This document shows, piece after piece, positions 1 through 6,545 of a DNA stretch of 19,476 nucleotides. Location: assembly GCA_900546385.1 (NCBI GenBank), contig URCT01000039.1, positions 1 to 19,476 of the forward strand, in the 5' to 3' direction. The notes under the pieces are model-generated. The model was not told where the DNA came from. It saw nothing but the letters and a program-made list of their open reading frames with translations, and ran no database searches. The DNA is from an uncultured Eubacteriales bacterium (GTDB taxonomy: Bacteria; Bacillota; Clostridia; Oscillospirales; CAG-382). The position numbers were made by a program, and so were the translations under genes. Each line of letters starts with the position of its first letter. The first letter of the stretch is position 1.

Positions 1-75
1 CCTCTGTAGCTCAGTTGGTAGAGCAGGGGACTGAAAATCCCCGTGTCGTTGGTTCAATTCCGACCGGAGGCACCA
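1..75 (+). tRNA. tRNA-Phe (GAA), first base outside the window
   Basis: The cloverleaf is complete except for base 1, which lies just before the window: the acceptor 3' strand at 65-71 (CGGAGGC) needs a 5' G to pair with C71. The anticodon stem GGGGA/TCCCC encloses the loop CTGAAAA, giving anticodon GAA. The T loop GGTTCAATTCC is canonical, and CCA is encoded at 73-75. It is the first of three closely spaced tRNA genes. Confidence 0.96.
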
Positions 76-118
76 CCCGTTTGGGTTGTGTTGTGATACA
101 TCCGAAACGGACAAGCAC

Positions 119-195
119 GGTCCGGTAGTTCAGTTGGTTAGAACGCCAGCCTGTCACGCTGGAGGTCGTGGGTTCGAGCCCCATCCGGATCGCCA
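119..195 (+). tRNA. tRNA-Asp (GTC)
   Basis: The acceptor GGTCCGG pairs with CCGGATC at 185-191, with one G-T wobble. The anticodon stem CCAGC/GCTGG holds loop CTGTCAC, giving anticodon GTC. The T arm GTGGGTTCGAGCCCCAT is canonical, the discriminator is G192 as expected for tRNA-Asp, and CCA is encoded at 193-195. It lies 43 nt after tRNA-Phe and 30 nt before tRNA-Thr, so the three are probably one transcript. Confidence 0.97.
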
Positions 196-225
196 GCCTT
201 CGGGCAAAACAAAATATCTGCCTAT

Positions 226-301
<76 letters not shown>

Positions 302-342
302 ACAAAGCCCTGAAACAAGATTCGTTTCAGGGCTTTGTTTTT
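302..342 (+). terminator. Intrinsic terminator of the tRNA cluster
   Basis: A perfect 15-bp inverted repeat, 302-316 against 324-338, with a 7-nt loop and followed by TTTTT in the top strand. It sits directly behind the CCA of tRNA-Thr, so it ends the Phe-Asp-Thr transcript. Confidence 0.92.
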
Positions 343-379
343 GTGTTTGTCCCTTTTCAAGATAAATGTTGCTAACTTC

Positions 380-408
380 TTGTAAAAAGCGGTAAAAAAT
401 TGTATGCT
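380..408 (+). promoter_or_regulatory. Possible sigma-A promoter for the 74-residue protein
   Basis: TTGTAA at 380-385 and TATGCT at 403-408 are separated by exactly 17 nt and lie about 70 nt upstream of the start codon at 482. The hexamers are only partial matches. The region is AT-rich, so chance matches are likely; a second TATACT/TATAAG stretch near 443-455 is an alternative -10. Confidence 0.35.
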
Positions 409-481
409 ATAGATATTGGAACATTTTGTGATTTTTGACGTCTATACTATATAAGACAAACTGAAAAAGGAGTATGATTGT

Positions 482-706
482 ATGAAAAAGAAAGTGATGA
501 TAGGCATTAGCGTCTTGCTGGCAATCGTTCTTCTGATACCTATTCCCATGCATCTGAAAGACGGTGGCACAGTCGTATACAACGCTATCTTGTATCAAGT
601 TGAAGATGTGCATAGAATGAGTGTGGTAGACACAGCCGAAGATGAATACCTTGAAGGCGTGATAGTGAAAATTCTTGGAGTTGAAGTCTATAATAGCGTT
701 AAATAA
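482..706 (+). CDS. Small membrane-anchored protein, function unknown
   Basis: A 74-residue protein with two or three N-terminal lysines and one hydrophobic segment (about residues 5-23), then a short polar domain predicted to be outside the membrane. The block KDGGTVVYNAILYQVEDVHR followed by a GVEVYNS-type ending resembles a family of small uncharacterised Firmicutes proteins I recall as hypothetical; I know no assigned role. The start is supported by AAAGGAG at 466-472, 9 nt upstream of the ATG. The gene stands alone between the tRNA terminator and its own terminator at 744-777. Its base composition is clearly more AT-rich than the genes to the right, which may reflect recent acquisition or a fast-evolving intergenic niche. 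There is no lipobox cysteine, so an uncleaved anchor is more likely than a lipoprotein. Confidence 0.8.
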   Translation: MKKKVMIGISVLLAIVLLIPIPMHLKDGGTVVYNAILYQVEDVHRMSVVDTAEDEYLEGVIVKILGVEVYNSVK

Positions 707-743
707 ATGTTTTATTTTGTGGATCAAATAGCACATACTGGCC

Positions 744-777
744 AAAGGAGCAAGGATAAAAGAGGCCTTGCTCTTTT
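744..777 (+). terminator. Intrinsic terminator after the small membrane protein
   Basis: The 12-base arms AAAGGAGCAAGG (744-755) and CCTTGCTCTTTT (766-777) pair with one G-T wobble and enclose a 10-nt loop. The 3' arm ends in TTTT. It lies 38 nt past the stop codon at 706. The 126 bases between this terminator and the next one at 904 hold no gene I can support. Confidence 0.75.
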
Positions 778-903
778 CATTCCAGACGGGGCATCTTTCT
801 ATGTCCCAATGAACAAATCTACATTAGAATTGGCTAACCAAGCAGTAGCAACAATTAACTTAAAAGGGAGTTGTGTTTTTTATAGAAAATGTGTTTGGAA
901 CAG

Positions 904-940
904 AAAAAGGCCTGCGAATGTTCGCAAGCCTTTTTGTTTT
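904..940 (-). terminator. Intrinsic terminator of the SLH protein gene (works on either strand)
   Basis: AAAAAGGC-C-TGCGAA at 904-918 pairs with TTCGCAAGCCTTTTT at 921-935, with one internal mismatch (C912/A927). Read on the minus strand it begins just after the TAG stop at 943 and ends in TTTTT, so it serves the minus-strand gene. The top strand also ends in a T run. Confidence 0.85.
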
Positions 941-942
941 AC

Positions 943-2301
943 CTAACCGAGAAGCCCAAACAGATTCCATAAGCTTTTGCTTTTGGCGTTTTGGGATACC
1001 CGATAGGTTTCGGCAAGATAACGCTGCATATTGCAGAGGATTTCCGCCGTTTCGGCACGTGTCACCGGTTGCGCAGGCAGTAACTCGCCAAAGCCGGTGC
1101 CGTTGAAAATGCCGCGTGACGTAACCTTGGCAAGCGAAGTGTTTGCCCAAGCCGGAATCGAGCTGCAATCGACGAATGTTTCCATGGCATTTGCTTCTTC
1201 GGATGCTTCGGGAAGCGAAAGAATGCGGTCGATCATAACCGCTGCTTCGGAGCGTGTGATCGGCGAAGCACTGGCAAAACACGTGCGGCCGGTCTCGTCG
1301 GTATAGCCGGAGACAATGCCGTGCTCTTTGGCATACGCGGCATAGCTTTTGATATTGACAGGAATGGCAGCATCGTCGGCAAAGGCGGTTTGTGCCGTAA
1401 ATTCGATGTTTGATTCTTTTCCGGCAGCAATCAGTGCCATGGCAAGAAAATCACCGCGGCTGACCGATTCCTCCGGCATAAACAGCATTTCTCCGGTTTC
1501 CGTGTCGGGAATGCCATTCATAAGGCCTTGTGCGGAAATGGTCAAAGCGGAATTATGCGCCCAATGCGCGGTCATATCGGCATAATCGATATCGCTTGCC
1601 GTTTTGGTGACCGTGACGGTGACCTTGGCCGGTGCGCTTTTGTTGCCATAGCAGTCGGTGGCGGTATACGAAAACGAATCGGTGCCGGTATAGCCTTTTT
1701 GCGGCGTATAGGAAAAATAACCGTCGGAGTTTTGGGCGATTTTTACGGTGCCGTGCGCCGGATACGAGAGAATTTCAAATTGCATGGCATCGTTTTCGGG
1801 ATCGGCGGCTTTGAGAAATTTGAAGGCGGAAATGTCTTTTCCGGTGGTCAGGCTTTGTGCGCCGACCGACGGTGCCAAATTGATTTCATTTAACAAATTC
1901 ATGGCGCAGGTGACTTCGACGGCACTTTGCTTGGCGGTTGCGTTGGAAAAGGTGAAGGTGGCAAAGCGGATGGTGTCGTCGGTCGGCACAAAGGTCATTT
2001 TATCGTAATCGGCGCGCGCGATCAGTTGATTTTCGCTGATCGGTGTGGAGCCGACAAGTAAGGTGCCTTCCGCAAGGGTCGGCAACGTATCCATGCGGAT
2101 AAATTCGCTTTTTGTACAGAGCACTTGGTCGAAATCCGCGCTTTCAAAACGGATCGGTGTGCCGATGATGCCGCATTTCTGCAAGCGGATCTGCTTTTCA
2201 ATGCTTGTCATGGCCGGGCTTAACAATACGGCGCCGACGGCAAGGCTAAACGACAGCAGGCACATGACAATGGCGGCGAGCTTTTTTGAACGGGTTGACA
2301 T
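943..2301 (-). CDS. Secreted S-layer-homology protein with one Ig/cadherin-like domain
   Basis: A 452-residue surface protein likely held non-covalently to the cell wall. Residues 1-30 form a signal peptide (basic MSTRSKK, then a hydrophobic core). Residues about 142-232 resemble a Big_9/VCBS cadherin-like domain: ADPENDAMQFEI, then GYFSYTPQKGYTGTDSFSYTA. Three SLH modules follow at about 238-294, 305-363 and 375-430, each with an F/Y-x-D start and an ITR/VTRAE-type end. In characterised families SLH triplets bind pyruvylated secondary wall polymers. Residues 31-140 match nothing I recognise. The start at 2301 is chosen over an in-frame ATG at 2325 because AAGGAAGG lies 7 nt before it and it gives a clean signal peptide. 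It is a single-gene unit between its own terminator and the TRAP operon terminator. Its ligand or enzymatic role, if any, is not visible. Confidence 0.88.
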   Translation of the reverse strand: MSTRSKKLAAIVMCLLSFSLAVGAVLLSPAMTSIEKQIRLQKCGIIGTPIRFESADFDQVLCTKSEFIRMDTLPTLAEGTLLVGSTPISENQLIARADYDKMTFVPTDDTIRFATFTFSNATAKQSAVEVTCAMNLLNEINLAPSVGAQSLTTGKDISAFKFLKAADPENDAMQFEILSYPAHGTVKIAQNSDGYFSYTPQKGYTGTDSFSYTATDCYGNKSAPAKVTVTVTKTASDIDYADMTAHWAHNSALTISAQGLMNGIPDTETGEMLFMPEESVSRGDFLAMALIAAGKESNIEFTAQTAFADDAAIPVNIKSYAAYAKEHGIVSGYTDETGRTCFASASPITRSEAAVMIDRILSLPEASEEANAMETFVDCSSIPAWANTSLAKVTSRGIFNGTGFGELLPAQPVTRAETAEILCNMQRYLAETYRVSQNAKSKSLWNLFGLLG

Positions 2302-2363
2302 AGGGAATCCTTCCTTTCTTCGCACGTTTGCGTTCGCACATAGTATTTTCCGCTCAAGTTAAG

Positions 2364-2369
2364 ATTATA
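2364..2369 (-). promoter_or_regulatory. Probable -10 element of the SLH protein gene
   Basis: The minus strand reads TATAAT, a perfect -10, 62 nt upstream of the start codon at 2301 and preceded by TTTTG. No good -35 hexamer is found at 16-18 nt, so this is either a weak promoter or an activator-dependent one. Confidence 0.45.
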
Positions 2370-2410
2370 CAAAAGAATCACGGCAAACATTTTTATAGAG
2401 CTTAAAACAG

Positions 2411-2452
2411 AAAGCCAAAAAGCGCACAGGATTTCCATAAATCCTGTGCGCT
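2411..2452 (-). terminator. Intrinsic terminator of the TRAP transporter operon
   Basis: Perfect 14-bp arms, 2421-2434 and 2439-2452, with a 4-nt loop. On the minus strand the stem is followed by TTTTGGCTTT. It lies 23 nt past the stop of the permease gene at 2475. Confidence 0.9.
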
Positions 2453-2474
2453 TCTTTATAAGTTGGTGGTTGTG

Positions 2475-4628
2475 TTACGCGTTCAGCTTTTTCTTATCGG
2501 CGCGCGTGCTGACAATCTGAAGAATTGTCACCGCCGCGACAAGCACGATGCCGATACTGTCGGAAATCACGCCGGGGTAAATCATGAGAAGGCCGCCGAT
2601 GATGAGCGGAATGGTCTCATAAATGCGCAGCTTGCGGAACATATAGCGTTCCAGACCGGCGGACAGCGCGAAAATACCGACGCAAGAGGTGATGATAATG
2701 ACGATGATCTCAGGTGCAGAGGCATCGATAAACAACATTTTCGGGTTGAAGGCGAAGATGTACGGAATGATGAACGCGGTTATGGCAAGCCTTGTGGCGG
2801 TAACGCCCGTTTTGAAGGGATTGGAATGCGCGATGGCACTTCCGGCATATGCGGCAAGTGCGACCGGCGGCGTGATATCCGCAACGATGCCGAAATAGAA
2901 CACAAACATATGCGCCGCAAGCGTCGGAAGACCCATTTGGATCATGATCGGCGCGGTGATGGTCGCCATGATGAGGTAGTTCGCCGTGGTCGGCACGCCC
3001 ATGCCGAGCACGATGCACGCGAGCATGGTTAAGAACAGGGCAAAGAACAGGTTGTTTTTGGCAATCGGAACGATGACGCCGATGAGCGTTGAGCCGAGGC
3101 TGGTCAACGTTACGATACCTGCCACGATTCCGGCAAGGCCGCAGGCCAGCGACACGCCCATGGTATTGCGGACACCGGATTCAATGGCCTCTAACGAAAG
3201 CACGCCGGATTCGCGCGTCTGTTTGCCGCAGAACGAAACGATGATATAGATAAGACCTGCTAAAATGGCGGCGTTTTCCATTTTAATGTTCAGAACGAAC
3301 ATAAAGACGATAAAAGCGATGATCGGCAAGACAAGTAAAACGGTATCGATGATATCCGATTTGGTATCCTCGCCGCGGCCGAGCTTTTTCACCATTTTGA
3401 CGACGTCCGTCACCAGCATGAGTGCCATGGTTGTGAGGATGGCCATACAAGCGGACTGTGCCGGTGTGCGGTTAAAGGACATCAGAACGACAAGCACGAC
3501 AATCGGCAGGAACAGATAGCCCTTGCGGAAGAACAGCTTGAAGAAGTTCGGAATGCTCTCTTTGGGCAAGCCCTTGAGGCCGAGCTTTTTGGCTTCAAAG
3601 TGGATCATCATGAAAATACCGGCAAAGTAGAGGATAGCCGGCAGAATGGCGGCGACGGCGATGGTGACATACGGAATGCCGGTGATTTCGCTCATTAAGA
3701 AGGCGGCGGCACCCATGATCGGCGGCATGATCTGACCGCCCGTGGAAGCGGCGGCTTCGACGGCGGCGGCAAATTCCGGCTTATAGCCGATGCTCTTCAT
3801 GACCGGGATGGTGACGCTGCCGCTGCCGACGGTGTTGGCAACCGAGCTTCCCGAATACATTCCTTCGAGAGCCGACGAAATGACGGCGACTTTTGCAGGG
3901 CCGCCCGTGGCATAACCGGCCACGGAGTTTGCAAGGTCAACGAAAAAGCCGCCGATGCCGGTTTTTTCCAGGAAAGAACCCAAAATGATGAAGAACACGA
4001 TGAAGGTCGAGCAGACGTTGAGCGGTGTGCCCAAGATGCCGCCGGTCGTGTAAAACAGGTTGTACAGAATGGATTGCAAGGATTTTCCGTAGATAAAGGC
4101 ATAGGCGATAAAGCCGCCGGCCACAAAGAGAATCGGAATACCGACAGCTCTGCGGCACAGCTCGAACAAGCACAGAATGCCGATGATGGCCATGACCTTA
4201 TCGAGGGTGTTTAACGCGACGGCACGGTAGGTGATCTCTTTGAAATTGATGGCGTAATAAAAATACGGCGTGGCGCCGACGACGGCAAAGAGAAAATCGT
4301 ACCACGGGATAAAATTGATTTTTTTGGTCTGTTTTTTGTATAACGGATAGATCAAAAAGCCCAAGAAAATGATAATGCCTAAGAAAGCGGACATACGCAC
4401 CTGTTCGGGAAAGGTGAAGAAGCGCGTGAAAAAGATAAAGCCGGCGAAGGCGAGAAAGGCGATTTTGATGAGCAGACCGAAAATGCCGGTGAATTGACGC
4501 GTGTTAGATTCACGGTCGAATTCCGCCATCAGCTCGTCGGCACTTTTGGTATTGGCTTCGCCGTCGGCGATGTGTGCGCTCATTTGAGCGTCGGCGACGG
4601 GCGAAGATTTTTCTTTTTTCTGGAACAA
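2475..4628 (-). CDS. TRAP transporter fused permease subunit (DctQM fusion, TAXI type)
   Basis: A membrane permease of 717 residues that should import a small solute delivered by the TAXI binding protein, driven by an ion gradient. The N-terminal 45 residues are hydrophilic. They are followed by about four membrane segments (DctQ-like part) and then about 12 to 14 more (DctM-like part). The stretch SALEGMYSGSSVANTVGSGS followed by ASTGGQIMPPIMGAAAF is the typical core of the 4TM/12TM fused family. The start is TTG at 4628: AAAGGAGG at 4636-4643 lies 7 nt upstream. The longer in-frame extension to 4661 also begins with TTG but has no such site. It is the third gene of the operon, 38 nt after the DUF1850 gene. 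The substrate cannot be told from sequence; TAXI systems studied elsewhere carry dicarboxylates such as 2-oxoglutarate or glutamate-like compounds, but this is not evidence for this one. Confidence 0.93.
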   Translation of the reverse strand: MFQKKEKSSPVADAQMSAHIADGEANTKSADELMAEFDRESNTRQFTGIFGLLIKIAFLAFAGFIFFTRFFTFPEQVRMSAFLGIIIFLGFLIYPLYKKQTKKINFIPWYDFLFAVVGATPYFYYAINFKEITYRAVALNTLDKVMAIIGILCLFELCRRAVGIPILFVAGGFIAYAFIYGKSLQSILYNLFYTTGGILGTPLNVCSTFIVFFIILGSFLEKTGIGGFFVDLANSVAGYATGGPAKVAVISSALEGMYSGSSVANTVGSGSVTIPVMKSIGYKPEFAAAVEAAASTGGQIMPPIMGAAAFLMSEITGIPYVTIAVAAILPAILYFAGIFMMIHFEAKKLGLKGLPKESIPNFFKLFFRKGYLFLPIVVLVVLMSFNRTPAQSACMAILTTMALMLVTDVVKMVKKLGRGEDTKSDIIDTVLLVLPIIAFIVFMFVLNIKMENAAILAGLIYIIVSFCGKQTRESGVLSLEAIESGVRNTMGVSLACGLAGIVAGIVTLTSLGSTLIGVIVPIAKNNLFFALFLTMLACIVLGMGVPTTANYLIMATITAPIMIQMGLPTLAAHMFVFYFGIVADITPPVALAAYAGSAIAHSNPFKTGVTATRLAITAFIIPYIFAFNPKMLFIDASAPEIIVIIITSCVGIFALSAGLERYMFRKLRIYETIPLIIGGLLMIYPGVISDSIGIVLVAAVTILQIVSTRADKKKLNA

Positions 4629-4666
4629 GGGAGTTCCTCCTTTGGTTGTGATACAGGACAAACGGC

Positions 4667-5152
4667 TTAGGCAAGGCGAAAGCCGATGTGTGCGTTCCGG
4701 CCGCAGAGAGCGGTGAGGCTTATGGTTTCGCCATGAACGGCAAGCACATGATCATATACGGTTCCCACGATGTATTTCACTTGCGGAAAAACCGTGCCGA
4801 AACCGGATACGACCATGTTTCCGTCACTGTCATAGGTGAGCGTTTCGCCGGGTGACAGCGTGCTTTCGACGCCTGCACCGAATGCCGCATAAATCGTGCG
4901 GTCGGCATAAATTTTACCGTTCTTGACGACAAAGACGTCGGTGACGGGACTTTGGTTGACCGAATGGACAAAAGTGACCGCAAATTCGGTGCCTTCCGGC
5001 GCGGAAAAGCTGCGATAGACTTTGCCGGTCTCGGTGTTGTACAGCTCCAAACGGCGCGGACGCAGAACGAAAATGAAAAGAAGCGCGGTGCATAACAGAG
5101 CCACAGCCGTAACCGCTTTGGCAGCTACGGCTGTGACGGTGGTCTTTTTCAT
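4667..5152 (-). CDS. DUF1850 family TRAP-associated protein
   Basis: A 161-residue protein with one N-terminal membrane anchor (about residues 13-30, rich in A, V and L) and an extracytoplasmic beta-rich domain. The motif FVHSVNQSPVTDVF is the signature region of DUF1850. This family is found almost only between TAXI binding protein and fused permease genes; its role in transport is unknown. The ATG at 5152 follows the binding-protein stop by 13 nt. I see no clear ribosome binding site (the sequence before the ATG is CGTTTTTTCT), so translation may depend on ribosomes finishing the upstream gene. The alternative start at 5242 is a TTG inside the upstream gene, adds a 30-residue polar tail before the anchor, and is not favoured. 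A 10-bp hairpin occupies codons 6-17. Confidence 0.85.
   Translation of the reverse strand: MKKTTVTAVAAKAVTAVALLCTALLFIFVLRPRRLELYNTETGKVYRSFSAPEGTEFAVTFVHSVNQSPVTDVFVVKNGKIYADRTIYAAFGAGVESTLSPGETLTYDSDGNMVVSGFGTVFPQVKYIVGTVYDHVLAVHGETISLTALCGRNAHIGFRLA
5102..5135 (-). repeat. Perfect 10-bp inverted repeat just after the binding-protein stop
   Basis: CACAGCCGTA at 5102-5111 and TACGGCTGTG at 5126-5135 are exact inverse complements with a 14-nt spacer. In the operon mRNA this hairpin falls about 30 nt downstream of the TAXI stop codon, within the first codons of the DUF1850 gene. There is no T run, so it is not a terminator. It could protect the binding-protein mRNA end or slow translation of the next gene. 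Confidence 0.6.
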
Positions 5153-5165
5153 AGAAAAAACGTGT

Positions 5166-6158
5166 TTACTTGATGACGCCGACTTCTTTGAAGTACTTTT
5201 CAGCACCCGGATGAAGCGGGATCTCGGTCGGGATACCGACAACGGCGGTCTCGACGTTCAATTCAGCGCCCTTGGTATGAGCGGCGGCGATGGCATCCTT
5301 GTTTTCAAAGATGGCCTTGGTGATCTGGTAAACGGTTTCTTCCGAAACGTCGTTGTCAATGATGTAGGTGGCCATGACGGCGACGGTGTTCACATCCTCG
5401 GTCATGCCGTTATAGGTGGAAGCCGGAATGGCCTGACGGGTGTAGAAGCCGTACTGCTTGGAAAGCTCGGCGAACTTATCGTCATCTACCGGAACGACCG
5501 TGATCTCGTGGCTCATGGCGAGGTCGGTGATAGCGGTGGTCGGGATACCGGCAACGCAGAAGAAAGCGTCGATCTTTTCGTCCTTCAGAGCGTCAGCCGA
5601 CGGGCCGAAGCCGAGGTTCTGCTTGTTGATGTCCTTTTCGATGTCGATGCCGTAAGCGGCAAGGATCTGCTTGGCGTTGAATTCCACGCCGCTGCCTGCG
5701 TCGCCGACGGAGACGCGCTTGCCGGCAAGGTCAGAAACCGATTGGATGCCGCTTTCTTTGGAAGCGATGATCTGGCAAAGCTCCGGATAAAGCGTTGCAA
5801 CAGCCGAGAAATCCTTGGTTTGTGCGCCATTAAACAGGTCGGTGCCGGTGTAGGCGTAGTACATAACGTCGTTCTGAACGACAGCCATGTCGGCTTCGCC
5901 GGTCTGAATCAGCTGAATGTTGGCTTTGGAAGCACCGGTGGACTGAACGTCAAACTTGATGCCGGTCTTTTCCTGCAGAATGCTGCCCATAGCCATGCCG
6001 TACCCGTAGTAGGTACCGGTGTTGCCGCCGGTGGCGAGAACGATTTTGGATGCGAGTGCATCGCCATCCTTGTTTTCCTGTTCTTTTTTGCCGCAGGAGC
6101 CGAGAAGCATACTTCCGGCCGTGAGAACGGCAAGAGCGAGTGCAAGACTCTTTTTCAT
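5166..6158 (-). CDS. TAXI family TRAP transporter solute-binding lipoprotein
   Basis: A 330-residue extracytoplasmic binding protein. Residues 1-21 are a lipoprotein signal peptide with lipobox LGSC and the lipidated cysteine at position 22, followed by a charged linker (KKEQENKDGD). The mature part begins with IVLATGGNTGTYYGYGMAMG, which with ISTGA-like VQSTGASKANI and the later DLAGKRVSVGDAGSGVEFNA is typical of TAXI (TRAP-associated extracytoplasmic immunogenic) proteins. Length is normal for the family. The start is supported by GGAGG, 8 nt upstream. It is the first gene of the operon, read from a perfect-consensus promoter at 6219-6247 through a leader of about 55 nt. Being first and followed by a hairpin fits the usual need for more binding protein than permease. 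The ligand is unknown. Confidence 0.95.
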   Translation of the reverse strand: MKKSLALALAVLTAGSMLLGSCGKKEQENKDGDALASKIVLATGGNTGTYYGYGMAMGSILQEKTGIKFDVQSTGASKANIQLIQTGEADMAVVQNDVMYYAYTGTDLFNGAQTKDFSAVATLYPELCQIIASKESGIQSVSDLAGKRVSVGDAGSGVEFNAKQILAAYGIDIEKDINKQNLGFGPSADALKDEKIDAFFCVAGIPTTAITDLAMSHEITVVPVDDDKFAELSKQYGFYTRQAIPASTYNGMTEDVNTVAVMATYIIDNDVSEETVYQITKAIFENKDAIAAAHTKGAELNVETAVVGIPTEIPLHPGAEKYFKEVGVIK

Positions 6159-6218
6159 ATTGATTTCCTCCGAAAATGTGTTTTTTTGAATTTTTCAAAA
6201 ATGACTAATTCACATACT

Positions 6219-6247
6219 ATTATAATAGGAAGAAAACCGTCTGTCAA
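6219..6247 (-). promoter_or_regulatory. Perfect-consensus sigma-A promoter of the TRAP operon
   Basis: On the minus strand TTGACA (complement of 6242-6247) and TATAAT (complement of 6219-6224) are separated by exactly 17 nt. Both hexamers match consensus at all six positions. The expected start is near 6212, giving a leader of about 55 nt before the binding-protein ATG at 6158. Confidence 0.92.
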
Positions 6248-6265
6248 GAGTTCTGCAAAAAAAGC

Positions 6266-6324
6266 TGTGAAAACAGCCGATAATCGTTTGTTTTCACAAA
6301 AAGCGACGATAATTTTTGTGAAAA
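6266..6324 (+). promoter_or_regulatory. Overlapping inverted repeats, candidate operator
   Basis: Three copies of an 8-mer lie here: TGTGAAAA at 6266-6273 and 6317-6324, and its complement TTTTCACA at 6291-6298. The middle copy forms a 9-bp dyad with the left one (TGTGAAAAC 6266-6274 / GTTTTCACA 6290-6298, 15-nt spacer) and a perfect 12-bp dyad with the right one (TTTTCACAAAAA 6291-6302 / TTTTTGTGAAAA 6313-6324, 10-nt spacer). A related TGTGGAAA follows at 6326. The block is about 19 nt upstream of the TRAP -35 and lies between the two divergent promoters, so neither should transcribe it. This makes a protein-binding DNA site more likely than an RNA structure. It sits in the 387-base gene-free stretch 6159-6545; the rest of that stretch shows only the promoters and AT-rich sequence. 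Confidence 0.5.
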
Positions 6325-6475
6325 ATGTGGAAATTACAGGGCGAATCTTACGGGCGATTTTTGAAAATATGCAGGAAAGCAAAATGAATTGTGCAGAAAA
6401 GCGGAAACTGCGGTTGACGGATATTCTCATTTGACCGCAAAAAGTGACGCTTTCTATCTTTTTTGGTGAGAGTGC

Positions 6476-6504
6476 TTGCAAAAAAGCGGGAAATATGCTA
6501 CAAT
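6476..6504 (+). promoter_or_regulatory. Promoter of the deacetylase-like gene
   Basis: TTGCAA at 6476-6481 and TACAAT at 6499-6504 with a 17-nt spacer, plus a TGC extended -10 directly before the -10 hexamer. The expected start is near 6511, about 35 nt before the ATG at 6546. Confidence 0.82.
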
Positions 6505-6545
6505 AAGAAAAAATAGCCCGTGTGGGTGTGAAATGAGGCAGAACG

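Noticed and set aside
707..946. A plus-strand open frame of 79 codons starting right after the small membrane protein.
   Set aside because: It has no ribosome binding site of its own, crosses two intrinsic terminators, and shows no family motifs.
5022..6434. A 470-codon open frame on the plus strand across the TAXI and DUF1850 genes.
   Set aside because: It lies antisense to two genes with clear family motifs, signal peptide and promoter. Its protein has no recognisable domain, and it runs on into the AT-rich promoter region. It is a shadow of the high third-position GC of the real genes.
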